Assembly: GCF_041051975.1 (NCBI RefSeq)
Contig: NZ_CP163435.1
Location: 4,526,001-4,590,000, forward strand
DNA length: 64,000 nucleotides
Source: Streptomyces sp. R21
GTDB taxonomy: Bacteria > Actinomycetota > Actinomycetes > Streptomycetales > Streptomycetaceae
Reading direction: 5' to 3'
Numbering within the stretch: the first letter of the stretch is position 1; each line of letters begins with the position of its first letter. A model generated the notes under the pieces. It was not told where the DNA came from and made no database searches. It worked only from the letters and a program-made list of their open reading frames with translations. Made by a program: the position numbers and the translations under genes. Shown piece by piece: positions 32,337 to 40,835 of this stretch.

Positions 32337-33395
32337 TCAGCCTTGCCGAATCACCAGTCTGCCACCCTGACGCTGGGCGACGACTTTGCCCGGGAGATTG
32401 ATGGCCCCCTGGCCGCGCCAGCCGGTGATCAGCCGGTCGACTTCCTCGATGTGGCGGGCGAACAGCGAACCGGCCGGGGCGCCCGCCTCGATGGCGGCGC
32501 GGCGCAGGATGCGGCGGCGTACGGCGGGCGGCAGGGCGTAGAGCTTCGCGCACTCCAGGAGGCCGGCCGCGTCGCGTACGGAGGCTTCGGCCTGGCTGGC
32601 CCAGGCGTCGAGGGCGTCGGCGTCGTCGCGGGAGAGCTGGGCCGTACGGGCGAGTGCCTCGACGACTCCTTTGCCGAGCGCCTTCTCCAGGGCGGGCAGG
32701 CCTTCGTGGCGCAGCCGGGAGCGGGTGTAGGCCGGGTCGGCGTTGTGCGGGTCGTCCCAGACGGACAGCGACTGGACCATGCAGGCCTTGCGGGCGGTCT
32801 GCCGGTCGAGGTGCAGGAAGGGGCGGCGGTAGCGGCGGGCGGCGCCCGGTCCGCCGGAGACGGCGGCCATGCCGGACAGGGAGCGGATGCCGGAGCCGCG
32901 GGCGAGGCCCAGCAGGACGGTTTCGGCTTGGTCGTCGCGCGTGTGGCCGAGGAGGATCGCGGCGGCGCCGTGGCGTTCGGCGGCGGCGTCCAGGGCGGCG
33001 TAGCGGGCGTCGCGGGCGGCGGCTTCGGGCCCGCCTTCGCGGCCGACGGTGACGGCGATGGACTCGACCGGGGCCAGGCCCAGCTCTACGAGGCGGCCGA
33101 CGACCTCGTCGGCGCGCAGGTCGGAGCCGGGCTGCAGTCCGTGGTCCACGGTGATGCCGCCGGCGCGGATGCCGAGTTTGGGGGCTTCGAAGGCGAGGGC
33201 GGAGGCGAGCGCCATGGAGTCGGCGCCTCCGGAGCATGCGACGAGCACGAGCGGCGGAGCGGGCTGCTCGTGCGGTGAGGGCGCGGGGACGCGCCCGCTG
33301 TCGAGGGCGGGTACGGGGGCGTGTTCGGTCAGGATGTCGTGGAGTACGCGGCGAACCGCCAGGCGTATCGCCGCGACCGCAGGATGGGGACCCAT
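32337..33395 (-). CDS. tilS: tRNA(Ile)-lysidine synthase
   Basis: Adds lysine to C34 of the minor tRNA-Ile, changing codon and charging identity. 352 aa. The N-type ATP pyrophosphatase loop VACSGGADSMALASAL is at about residues 52-67. Also VDHGLQPGS, AAILLGHTRDDQAETVLLGL, RRPFLHLDR, DPHNADPAYTRSRLRHEGLP. It is the first gene of the tilS-hpt unit. Confidence 0.95.
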   Translation of the reverse strand: MGPHPAVAAIRLAVRRVLHDILTEHAPVPALDSGRVPAPSPHEQPAPPLVLVACSGGADSMALASALAFEAPKLGIRAGGITVDHGLQPGSDLRADEVVGRLVELGLAPVESIAVTVGREGGPEAAARDARYAALDAAAERHGAAAILLGHTRDDQAETVLLGLARGSGIRSLSGMAAVSGGPGAARRYRRPFLHLDRQTARKACMVQSLSVWDDPHNADPAYTRSRLRHEGLPALEKALGKGVVEALARTAQLSRDDADALDAWASQAEASVRDAAGLLECAKLYALPPAVRRRILRRAAIEAGAPAGSLFARHIEEVDRLITGWRGQGAINLPGKVVAQRQGGRLVIRQG

Positions 33396-33587
33396 GTCCG
33401 GTTCCCTTCATGAAGTTTTCGGGGGGTGAACCCGGTGTCGGTCACTCAGAGTGTGTAGATGGTGACAGAACCGGGCCGTTCCCCGAGCATTGCACGCCTA
33501 CCCAAGGCCCACGGTCCCTCGGACGGGTGATTGGAGGGGCGTTCACCTGCCGTCGGCCGGATTCGTTTCACGACCCTTCCGCGGGGT

Positions 33588-34718
33588 TCACGACCCGGCC
33601 TTGCGGTGCACCCGCGCGACCCAGTCCGCCGGTTTGGCGATCTCCGTCTTGGTCGGGAGTGTGTTCGGGGAAGTCCATACGCGGTTGAAGCCGTCCATGC
33701 CGACCTGTTCGACGACCGCCCGCACGAACCGCTCGCCGTCGCGGTACTGCCGGAGTTTGGCGTCCAGGCCCAGCAGCTTGCGCAGGGCCATGTCCAGGCG
33801 CGAGGCCCCCTTGGCGCGGCGCTGCTGGAACTTCTCGCGAATCTCCGCGACGGACGCGACCACGGACGGGCCGACGCCGTCCATGACGAAGTCGGCATGC
33901 CCTTCGAGCAGCGACATCACGGCGGTGAGGCGGCCGAGGATCTCCCGCTGGGCGGGGGTCTGCACGATCTCCACGAGGGAGCGGCCCTCGTCCTCCTCGC
34001 CCTCGGGACGGCCGCCCGCGAGCGACTGCGCGGCCTCCCTGATCCGCTCCAGGACCGTCATGGGGTCGACCTCGGTCTCCCCCAAGAAAGACTGGATTTC
34101 GCCCTCCAGGTGGTCGCGCAGCCAGGGCACGGCCGTGAACTGCGTCCGGTGCGTCTCCTCGTGAAGGCACACCCAGAGGCGGAAGTCATGGGGCTGCACG
34201 TCGAGTTCGCGCTCCACGTGCACGATGTTCGGCGCGACCAGCAGGAGGCGGCCGCCGCCGTTCTCGCCCGCGGGCAGCTCCCGGGTCGCCGGGGCGAACG
34301 TCTCGTACTGCCCGAGGACCCTGGAGGAGAGGAACGACAGCAGCATGCCCAGCTCGACGCCGGTCACCTTGCCGCCGACGGCGCCGAGGACGGCTCCGCC
34401 GGGGGTGCTGCCGCGCCGCTCCTGCATCTTGTCCAGCAGGGGCTTGAGGATCTCCCGGAAGCCGGCGACGTTCGCCCGCACCCAGCCGGGGCGGTCGACG
34501 ACGAGGACCGGGGTGTCGTGCACGATGTTCGTGCCCATCCGGGTGAATCCCCGGACGTGCTCCTCCGCGGCCTTGGCGTGCCGGCGCAGCTCCGCGACGA
34601 CATCCCTGGCCTCGTCACGGCTCACGTCGGGGCCCGGCCGCACAAGTCGGGTCGCGGTCGCCACCGCGAGGTTCCAGTCGACCATCCCAGTAGATGCAGC
34701 ACCACCGATGCTCGTCAT
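33588..34718 (-). CDS. Zinc-dependent metalloprotease (DUF2342 family)
   Basis: 376 aa. The zinc motif HEETH (HExxH) in WVCLHEETHRTQFTAVPWL is near residue 183. Residues GHADFVMDGVG supply a downstream His/Asp. This actinobacterial family is annotated as zinc-dependent metalloprotease or 'F420-biosynthesis associated'. There is no signal peptide, so it acts in the cytosol. It sits 192 bp upstream of tilS on the same strand; the substrate is unknown. Confidence 0.88.
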   Translation of the reverse strand: MTSIGGAASTGMVDWNLAVATATRLVRPGPDVSRDEARDVVAELRRHAKAAEEHVRGFTRMGTNIVHDTPVLVVDRPGWVRANVAGFREILKPLLDKMQERRGSTPGGAVLGAVGGKVTGVELGMLLSFLSSRVLGQYETFAPATRELPAGENGGGRLLLVAPNIVHVERELDVQPHDFRLWVCLHEETHRTQFTAVPWLRDHLEGEIQSFLGETEVDPMTVLERIREAAQSLAGGRPEGEEDEGRSLVEIVQTPAQREILGRLTAVMSLLEGHADFVMDGVGPSVVASVAEIREKFQQRRAKGASRLDMALRKLLGLDAKLRQYRDGERFVRAVVEQVGMDGFNRVWTSPNTLPTKTEIAKPADWVARVHRKAGS

Positions 34719-34838
34719 GCGTCAACCGTACGTGAGCGTGTCCGGCTGCGGTTAGGGGTACGGCGCCGGAGCGGCCCCTTTCCGCGGGGCCCCCGGTGCT
34801 CCTGGTGCACAGGAGCCGACGGGGGCGACGCTCGACAA

Positions 34839-36386
34839 CTACCGGCAGCCGCAGCCCGCCAGCGCCGACGCCGTGTGGTCCAGTGCCGCCTGGGCCGCAC
34901 CGGGGTTGTTGGTGTCCGAGGCCAGGAAGGCGAAGGCCAGCAGGCGGCCGTCGGTGTCGACGACGGTGCCGGCAAGGGTGTTGACGCCGGTGAGGGTGCC
35001 CGTCTTGGCGCGGACGACGCCGGTGCCGGAGAGGTCGTTGCCGTAGCGGTCCTGGAGCGTGCCGGTGAAGCCCGCGATCGGGAGGCCGGTCAGGATCGGG
35101 CGGAGTTCGGGGTGGGCCGGGTCGCCGGCCTTGGCGAGCAGCGCGGTGAGCAGGCCGGCGGTCAGCCTGTCGTCGCGGCTGAGGCCGCTTCCGTCGTTGA
35201 ACTCGGCGCCCTGCAACGGGAGTTCGAGCTTCTTGAGCTGGGCGCGGATGGCCGCCGCGCCGCCCTCGAAGCTGGCCTTGCCGCCCGAGGCGAGGGCGGT
35301 GCGGCGGGCCAGCGCCTCCGCGATGTCGTTGTCACTGTTCGTCAGCATCCGCTCGACCAGGGCGGACATCGGCGGCGAGGAGACCGAGGCGAGCGAAAGG
35401 GCGCTGCCGGTTGCCTTGGAGGGGCCGGGCGAGGTCGCCTTGATGCCGTGGTCCTTGAGGAGGTCCGCGAACTTCCTGGCGGTGTCCGCGGCCGGGTCGG
35501 GGCTGCGGGTGGCGGTTCCGCTGGTGGAGTCGTCGGCGCGGGCCTCGTCGGTCATCAGGGAGACGACCGGCGCGACGTTGGTCTCGGCGCCGCTCGGGTG
35601 GTGCGGGGAGCCGTCGTAGAGCGAGGTGTCGTAGGAGAGCGTCACCTCGTCCAGGTGGCGCTTCCTCAGGGCGGCGGCCGTCTCGTCGGCGAGGGTGCGC
35701 AGGCTCGCCCAGCCGTCGGTTTCCTTGCGGGCCGTGAGGGTCGGGTCGCCGCCGCCGACGAGGACGACCTCCTTCGTGCCGGGCTCCAGCACGGCGCGGG
35801 TCTCGATGCGGGCGTCGGGGCCGGCCGCCGAGAGCACGGCGACGGCCGTGGCGATCTTCGTGGTGGAGGCCGGGGTCATCGATGCGCCCGCCCCCTTGTC
35901 GTACAGCCGCCGGCCGGTCGTCACGTCGACGACGACGCCCGCCCGCTGCCTGCCCAGTGCGGGGTCGGCGAGGAGCGGGCCGAGGACGTCGGCGAGGGCC
36001 TTGCCGGTCGGCGCCGGGACGGAGTTCGCGGCGCCGCCGAGGCCGGTGAGCACGGACGCGGCGCTCGGTGCGGGCCGCGGCGCGGCGGCGGACGTATCGG
36101 ATCTACGTCCGTGATCTGCGCCACCCTCCGAGCCCCGCGATGCGGCCCAGTCGCGCTCGGCCGTACGCTGACCGGAGGAGTCCCAGGGACCGGCCGCGGC
36201 CACCGCCCCGGCCGCGATCGCCAGGCCCACGGTGGCGGCAACGGCTGTGAGCTGCGGCGTCGTGAACTTCACGGGACGCGGCCGGACAGCCTGGGTGACC
36301 CGTGCCACATGTGGTTTCACGGTCCGCGCGACCCGCACCACATGCGGTCTCGCGGCCCGCCAGGCCTTCAGCTCTGGCACGACCAC
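34839..36386 (-). CDS. dacB: D-alanyl-D-alanine carboxypeptidase/endopeptidase (PBP4, DacB)
   Basis: Trims or cleaves cell-wall peptide cross-links. 515 aa. The N-terminal ~40 residues are basic with a duplicated 'RPHVVRVAR/KPHVARVTQ' stretch, then a membrane anchor (AVAATVGLAIAAGAVAAAGP, about residues 47-66). Penicillin-binding motifs in order: SxxK in ASTTK, SxN in TNSDNDIAEAL, KTG in RAKTGTLTG. A large Asp/Ser-rich insert between motifs 1 and 2 is typical of class C PBPs. It is divergent from ppa. Confidence 0.94.
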   Translation of the reverse strand: MVVPELKAWRAARPHVVRVARTVKPHVARVTQAVRPRPVKFTTPQLTAVAATVGLAIAAGAVAAAGPWDSSGQRTAERDWAASRGSEGGADHGRRSDTSAAAPRPAPSAASVLTGLGGAANSVPAPTGKALADVLGPLLADPALGRQRAGVVVDVTTGRRLYDKGAGASMTPASTTKIATAVAVLSAAGPDARIETRAVLEPGTKEVVLVGGGDPTLTARKETDGWASLRTLADETAAALRKRHLDEVTLSYDTSLYDGSPHHPSGAETNVAPVVSLMTDEARADDSTSGTATRSPDPAADTARKFADLLKDHGIKATSPGPSKATGSALSLASVSSPPMSALVERMLTNSDNDIAEALARRTALASGGKASFEGGAAAIRAQLKKLELPLQGAEFNDGSGLSRDDRLTAGLLTALLAKAGDPAHPELRPILTGLPIAGFTGTLQDRYGNDLSGTGVVRAKTGTLTGVNTLAGTVVDTDGRLLAFAFLASDTNNPGAAQAALDHTASALAGCGCR

Positions 36387-36465
36387 CAGCCCCTTTCGCG
36401 ATCACACACCTGCGTGAGGGACACTTAACCACCAGAACTATGTGCTGATCATGGAGGAGCCACCG

Positions 36466-36957
36466 GTGGAGTTCGACGTCACGATCGAGATTCCGAAGGG
36501 TTCGCGGAACAAGTACGAGGTGGACCACGAGACCGGTCGGATCCGTCTGGACCGTCGCCTCTTCACCTCGACCAGTTACCCGGCCGACTACGGCTTCGTC
36601 GAGAACACCCTCGGCGAGGACGGTGACCCGCTGGACGCGCTGGTCATCCTGGACGAGCCGACCTTCCCCGGCTGCCTCATCCAGTGCCGCACGATCGGCA
36701 TGTTCCGTATGACGGACGAGGCCGGCGGCGACGACAAGCTGCTGTGCGTCCCGGCGCACGACCCGCGTGTGGAGCACCTGCGCGACATCCACCACGTGTC
36801 GGAGTTCGACCGCCTGGAGATCCAGCACTTCTTCGAGGTCTACAAGGACCTGGAGCCCGGCAAGTCCGTCGAGGGCGCCAACTGGGTCGGCCGTACCGAC
36901 GCCGAGATCGAGATCGAGCGCTCCTACAAGCGTTTCAAGGAGTCCGGCGGCCACTGA
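36466..36957 (+). CDS. ppa: Inorganic pyrophosphatase
   Basis: Hydrolyses pyrophosphate, pulling biosynthetic reactions forward. 163 aa from GTG 36466, with GGAGGA 7 bp upstream; upstream in-frame ATGs lack this. Family I PPase: FDVTIEIPKGSRNKYE, YPADYGFVENTLGEDGDPLD (the metal-binding EDGDPLD), KLLCVPAHDPR, HFFEVYKDLEPGK. Followed by a strong terminator. Confidence 0.97.
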   Translation: MEFDVTIEIPKGSRNKYEVDHETGRIRLDRRLFTSTSYPADYGFVENTLGEDGDPLDALVILDEPTFPGCLIQCRTIGMFRMTDEAGGDDKLLCVPAHDPRVEHLRDIHHVSEFDRLEIQHFFEVYKDLEPGKSVEGANWVGRTDAEIEIERSYKRFKESGGH

Positions 36958-36977
36958 GCCCCGTGACGCCTGAGCTG

Positions 36978-37013
36978 CGGGCCGCGCGACCCCGAGGGGG
37001 GCCGCGCGGCCCG
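36978..37013 (+). terminator. Terminator after ppa
   Basis: An 11-bp perfect stem (CGGGCCGCGCG 36978-36988 with 37003-37013). Inner C and G runs extend it across a short loop. It lies 21 bp after the ppa stop. Confidence 0.75.
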
Positions 37014-37069
37014 TTCGCGTATACGTGCGCATACTGGGCGTACTGGAGGTGCGAGTCGGGAGCGGTGGG

Positions 37070-38728
37070 GTGACAGAGCCGGACGCGGAAGACCGCAAGC
37101 CGCAGTCGGACGAGGCGAGGAGTGCCTTCAGCCAGCCGGCGGGGGTAATGCCGCCGGTGACCGTCGCGGTCGACGACGAGTCGTCGACGACGTCCGAGTT
37201 CGCGCTGCCGAAGGGCCTCGACGTCCCGCAGCCGTCCGGCGCCGAGTCCGAGGGCTCGGCTTTCACCACTCCGCGCACCTACAGCGCCAAGCACGCCCCG
37301 CCCGCCTTCACGCCGGCGACCGGCATCCCCGTGGTCAGTCTGACCAAGGACGCGCCGTGGCAGGACCGGATGCGCACCATGCTGCGCATGCCGGTGGCCG
37401 AGCGGCCCGCGCCGGAGCCGGTGCACAAGGAGGACGATTCGGGGCCCGCCGTCCCGCGTGTGCTCGACCTGACCCTGCGTATCGGCGAGTTGCTGCTCGC
37501 GGGCGGCGAGGGCGCCGAGGACGTGGAGGCGGCGATGTTCGCCGTGTGCCGCTCCTACGGCCTGGACCGCTGCGAGCCGAACGTCACCTTCACCCTGCTG
37601 TCGATCTCGCACCAGCCGTCGCTGGTCGAGGATCCCGTCACGGCGTCGCGGACGGTACGGCGCCGGGGCACCGACTACACGCGCCTCGCGGCCGTGTTCC
37701 GGCTCGTCGACGACCTGAGCGACCCGGACACCGCGATCTCCCTGGAGGAGGCCTACCGGCGCCTCGCGGAGTTCCGCCGCAACCGGCACCCGTACCCCGG
37801 CTGGGTGCTGACCGCCTCCACCGGGCTGCTCGCGGGTGCGGCCTCGATCCTCGTGGGCGGTGACGCCATCGTGTTCGTCGCCGCCGCGCTCGGCGCGATG
37901 CTCGGCGACCGGCTGGCGTGGCTGTGCGCGGGGCGCGGGCTGCCGGAGTTCTACCAGTTCACGGTGGCCGCCATGCCGCCGGCCGCGATGGGGGTCGCGC
38001 TCACGCTGGCGGACGTCGACGTGAAGGCGTCCGCGGTGATCACCGGTGGGCTGTTCGCGCTGCTGCCCGGGCGGGCGCTCGTCGCGGGCGTGCAGGACGG
38101 GCTGACCGGCTTCTACATCACGGCGTCCGCGCGCCTGCTGGAGGTCATGTACTTCTTCGTGGGCATCGTCGTCGGTGTGCTGCTGGTGCTCTACTTCGGC
38201 GTGAAGCTGGGCGCCCAGCTCAACCCCGACGCGGCCCTCGGCATCTCCGAGCGGCCGGTGCTCCAGATCGCCGCGTCCATGCTGCTGTCGCTGACCTTCG
38301 CGGTGCTGCTCCAGCAGGAACGGTCCACCGTGCTCGCGGTGACGCTCAACGGGGGCGTGGCCTGGAGCGTGTACGGCGCGATGCACTACGCCGGCGACAT
38401 CTCACCTGTTGCCTCCACGGCGGTGGCGGCGGGACTCGTCGGGCTGTTCGGGCAGCTGCTGTCCCGGTTCCGGTTCGCCTCCGCGCTGCCGTACACGACG
38501 GCGGCGATCGGACCGCTGCTGCCCGGTTCCGCGACGTACTTCGGGCTGCTGGCCTTCGCCCAGAACGAGGTCGACGACGGCCTGGTGTCCCTCACCAAGG
38601 CCGCCGCCCTCGCCATGGCCATCGCCATCGGCGTGAACCTCGGCTCGGAGATCTCCCGGCTGTTCCTGCGCATTCCGGGCGCGAGTGCGGCCGGGCGCCG
38701 CGCGGCCAAGCGGACGCGCGGGTTCTGA
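37070..38728 (+). CDS. Threonine/serine exporter (ThrE) family protein
   Basis: 552 aa from GTG 37070, with GGGAG 7 bp upstream. A ~110-residue disordered cytosolic leader precedes the N-terminal ThrE domain (VLDLTLRIGELLLAGGEGAE, VEAAMFAVCRSYGLDRCEPN). About ten membrane segments follow, fusing the ThrE and ThrE_2 parts in one chain as in Corynebacterium ThrE. Expected role: proton-driven export of threonine or serine. Convergent with the dedA-like gene. Confidence 0.88.
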   Translation: MTEPDAEDRKPQSDEARSAFSQPAGVMPPVTVAVDDESSTTSEFALPKGLDVPQPSGAESEGSAFTTPRTYSAKHAPPAFTPATGIPVVSLTKDAPWQDRMRTMLRMPVAERPAPEPVHKEDDSGPAVPRVLDLTLRIGELLLAGGEGAEDVEAAMFAVCRSYGLDRCEPNVTFTLLSISHQPSLVEDPVTASRTVRRRGTDYTRLAAVFRLVDDLSDPDTAISLEEAYRRLAEFRRNRHPYPGWVLTASTGLLAGAASILVGGDAIVFVAAALGAMLGDRLAWLCAGRGLPEFYQFTVAAMPPAAMGVALTLADVDVKASAVITGGLFALLPGRALVAGVQDGLTGFYITASARLLEVMYFFVGIVVGVLLVLYFGVKLGAQLNPDAALGISERPVLQIAASMLLSLTFAVLLQQERSTVLAVTLNGGVAWSVYGAMHYAGDISPVASTAVAAGLVGLFGQLLSRFRFASALPYTTAAIGPLLPGSATYFGLLAFAQNEVDDGLVSLTKAAALAMAIAIGVNLGSEISRLFLRIPGASAAGRRAAKRTRGF

Positions 38729-38746
38729 CCGCCCGCCGTCACGCCC

Positions 38747-39757
38747 CTACGGAGCGCGGTAGCCCTGGCCCTGGTCGTACGGGTACTGCTGGTACTCCTG
38801 CTGCGGGTCGTACGGCTGCTGAGGCTGGGCCTGCGGGTACGGCTGCGCGTACGGCTGCTGCTGCTGGGTGTACGGCTGCTGCTGGGGCTGGGCGTAGTAC
38901 TGGTCGTAGCCCTGGTCCGAGCCGTAGGGCTGCTGGTGGTCCGGGTTCTGCGGGTGCTGCGGGTGCTGCTGGTAGTCCTGCTGCGGGTCGTACGGCTGCT
39001 GCTGTTGCTGGTGGTGGTTGTGCTGGGTCGGCGGTACGGCGCGCAGCTGGGTCGTCGCGTCGTCCATGACCGGCGGCTGCTGGTACTGCTGCTGCGGGGC
39101 CGCGGGCTGCTGCGCGGCGGGCTGCGGCGGGTTCTTCTTCGCCTTGCTGCGCGCCCTCAGGAACTCGATGGCGATCGGCACCACCGAGACGAGGACGATC
39201 AGGATGAGGATCGCCTCGATGTTCTTGTGGACGAATTCGATGTTGCCGAGCCAGGAGCCGAGCAGCGTGACGCCCGCGCCCCACAGGACGCCGCCGATCA
39301 CGTTGAAGGTGACGAACGAGCGGTACTTCATGCCGCTGACGCCCGCGATGATCGGCGTGAACGTCCGCACGATGGGCACGAAGCGGGCCAGGACCAGGGA
39401 CTTCGGGCCGTACTTCTCGAAGAAGTCGTGCGCCTTGACGACGTTCTCCTGTTTGAAGAGGCGGGAGTCCTCGCGGGTGAAGAGCGAGGGGCCGACCTTC
39501 TTGCCGAACATGTACCCCGCCTGGTCGCCCAGGATCGCGGCGACGCAGATCAGCGCGATGGCGCCCCAGAGCGGGAAGTCCAGCTGGTTCGACGTGATCA
39601 GCAGACCGCAGGTGAACAGCAGCGAGTCACCCGGCAGGAAGAAGCCGATGAGCAGCCCCGACTCCGCGAAGACGATCAGGAGCAGGCCCCAGATGCTGTA
39701 CGTGTTCAGGAGGTGGTTCGGATCCAGCCAGCTTGGTCCGAGAGCAAGCGTCGTCAC
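38747..39757 (-). CDS. DedA-family membrane protein with Q/P/Y-rich tail
   Basis: 336 aa, GTG 39757, AGGAG 9 bp upstream. The DedA (SNARE-associated) core spans residues ~1-205: FAESGLLIGFFLPGDSLLFT, GDQAGYMFGKKVGPSLF, and ARFVPIVRTFTPIIAGVSGM. These proteins are thought to be proton-coupled lipid flippases or transporters. From about residue 215 the tail is nearly all Gln, Pro, Tyr and His (repeats like QQPYDPQQ), a prion-like low-complexity cytosolic region. Confidence 0.9.
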   Translation of the reverse strand: MTTLALGPSWLDPNHLLNTYSIWGLLLIVFAESGLLIGFFLPGDSLLFTCGLLITSNQLDFPLWGAIALICVAAILGDQAGYMFGKKVGPSLFTREDSRLFKQENVVKAHDFFEKYGPKSLVLARFVPIVRTFTPIIAGVSGMKYRSFVTFNVIGGVLWGAGVTLLGSWLGNIEFVHKNIEAILILIVLVSVVPIAIEFLRARSKAKKNPPQPAAQQPAAPQQQYQQPPVMDDATTQLRAVPPTQHNHHQQQQQPYDPQQDYQQHPQHPQNPDHQQPYGSDQGYDQYYAQPQQQPYTQQQQPYAQPYPQAQPQQPYDPQQEYQQYPYDQGQGYRAP

Positions 39758-39895
39758 GGTGGCGGGCTCCTGAGGGGTGGAGGAAGGGCGGGGGGCCTGG
39801 TACGGCCGACCAAAGCTATCAACGCAATGTGTCCACCCCAGGTTCCACCGGTGCCTCCAGGATGCACTGTGCGCCCGCTGGGACAAAGCTGTGAG

Positions 39896-39952
39896 TCCCC
39901 CGCCTCCCCCGCTCCCCCGCTCCCCCGGGCTCCCGGGCTCCCGGGCTCCCGG
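39896..39952. repeat. C/G-rich minisatellite after tipA
   Basis: Short tandem units CTCCCCCG and then GGCTCCC occupy the DNA immediately after the tipA stop, within the 196-bp gap to the dedA-like gene. No terminator hairpin is obvious besides this array. Confidence 0.7.
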
Positions 39953-39953
39953 C

Positions 39954-40715
39954 CTACGAGGCGTGGCGCGCGGCGTTCGCCCGGATCGCCTCCTTCAGGT
40001 GCTCGGCGAGGCCCGGGCGCGTGGAGTCGTAGAACGCCTTGAAGCGCTCGTCGGACACGTACATGTCACCCAGGCACTGGTGGAAGGCGTACGAGGCCTC
40101 GTAGAACCAGGTGCACAGGTGCTGGCGGTGTTCCTCGGCCATGTCCATGGCGCGGTCGCCGGTCGGCTGCTCACCGGCGTCCATGAGGTCGCCGTAGCCC
40201 GCGTTCCAGGCGTCGATCTCGGCCTGCATGCGCTTCCAGTCGTCCTTGGTGTAGGTGGCGGCGCGGCGCTGTGACTCGGCGTACAGCTCGGTGTCGCCCC
40301 AGCGCTGTTCCGCTTCTTCGGCGTACTGCTCGGGGTCCTTGTCACCGAAGACCTCGAAGCGCTCTTCGGGTGTGAGGTTGATGCCCATCCTGCGTGCCTC
40401 CAAGGCGTGCTCCACGGCCTCCGCCATCTTCTGCAGCTTGTCGATCCGGGCGGTCAGCAGCTCGTGCTGGCGGCGCAGGTGCGCGCGCGGGTCCGCGTCC
40501 GGGTCGTCGAGCAGGGCGGCGACCTCGTCGAGCGGGAAGCCGAGCTCCCGGTAGAACAGGATCTGCTGCAACCGGTCGAGGTCGGCGTCTTCGTAGCGCC
40601 GGTGACCCGCATGGCTGCGCCCGCTGGGGGCGAGCAGGCCGATCTCGTCGTAGTGGTGCAGGGTGCGCACCGTGATTCCGGCGAAACCGGCGACCTGTCC
40701 TACGGAGTAGCTCAC
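39954..40715 (-). CDS. tipA: TipA, thiopeptide-responsive MerR-family activator
   Basis: 253 aa, GTG start. The MerR HTH (YSVGQVAGFAGITVRTLHHY) and coiled coil (residues ~75-109) are followed by the TipAS drug-binding domain from Met110. That Met is preceded by GGAGG, so the separate 144-aa TipAS product seen in S. lividans is expected. In S. lividans, covalent capture of thiostrepton uses a cysteine. Here Cys214 is present, position 207 is Ala, and Cys201 is extra. Helices around 160-210 differ from my memory of S. lividans TipA. Its promoter palindrome is in the 5' gap. Confidence 0.93.
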   Translation of the reverse strand: MSYSVGQVAGFAGITVRTLHHYDEIGLLAPSGRSHAGHRRYEDADLDRLQQILFYRELGFPLDEVAALLDDPDADPRAHLRRQHELLTARIDKLQKMAEAVEHALEARRMGINLTPEERFEVFGDKDPEQYAEEAEQRWGDTELYAESQRRAATYTKDDWKRMQAEIDAWNAGYGDLMDAGEQPTGDRAMDMAEEHRQHLCTWFYEASYAFHQCLGDMYVSDERFKAFYDSTRPGLAEHLKEAIRANAARHAS

Positions 40716-40758
40716 TTCCGTTCCCTTCCCGCTTCTCGGTACGCGCTTCAGCGTGGGT

Positions 40759-40780
40759 CCTCACGTCGCGTGAGGTGCAA
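40759..40780 (-). promoter_or_regulatory. tipA promoter/operator
   Basis: A perfect 7-bp dyad, CCTCACG (40759-40765) and CGTGAGG (40769-40775), overlaps a -35-like TTGCAC on the minus strand (40780-40775). It lies 44 bp before the tipA start. This matches the arrangement of the autoregulated ptipA as I remember it. Confidence 0.8.
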
Positions 40781-40835
40781 GTCCCCCTCGGGCCTCCAGG
40801 ATGTCGCGTCCGATTTGCCCGCTTATGGTGAGCCC

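Noticed and set aside
33531..36428. 965-aa plus-strand frame over the metalloprotease and dacB genes
   Set aside because: Antisense shadow; both minus-strand genes have clear catalytic motifs.
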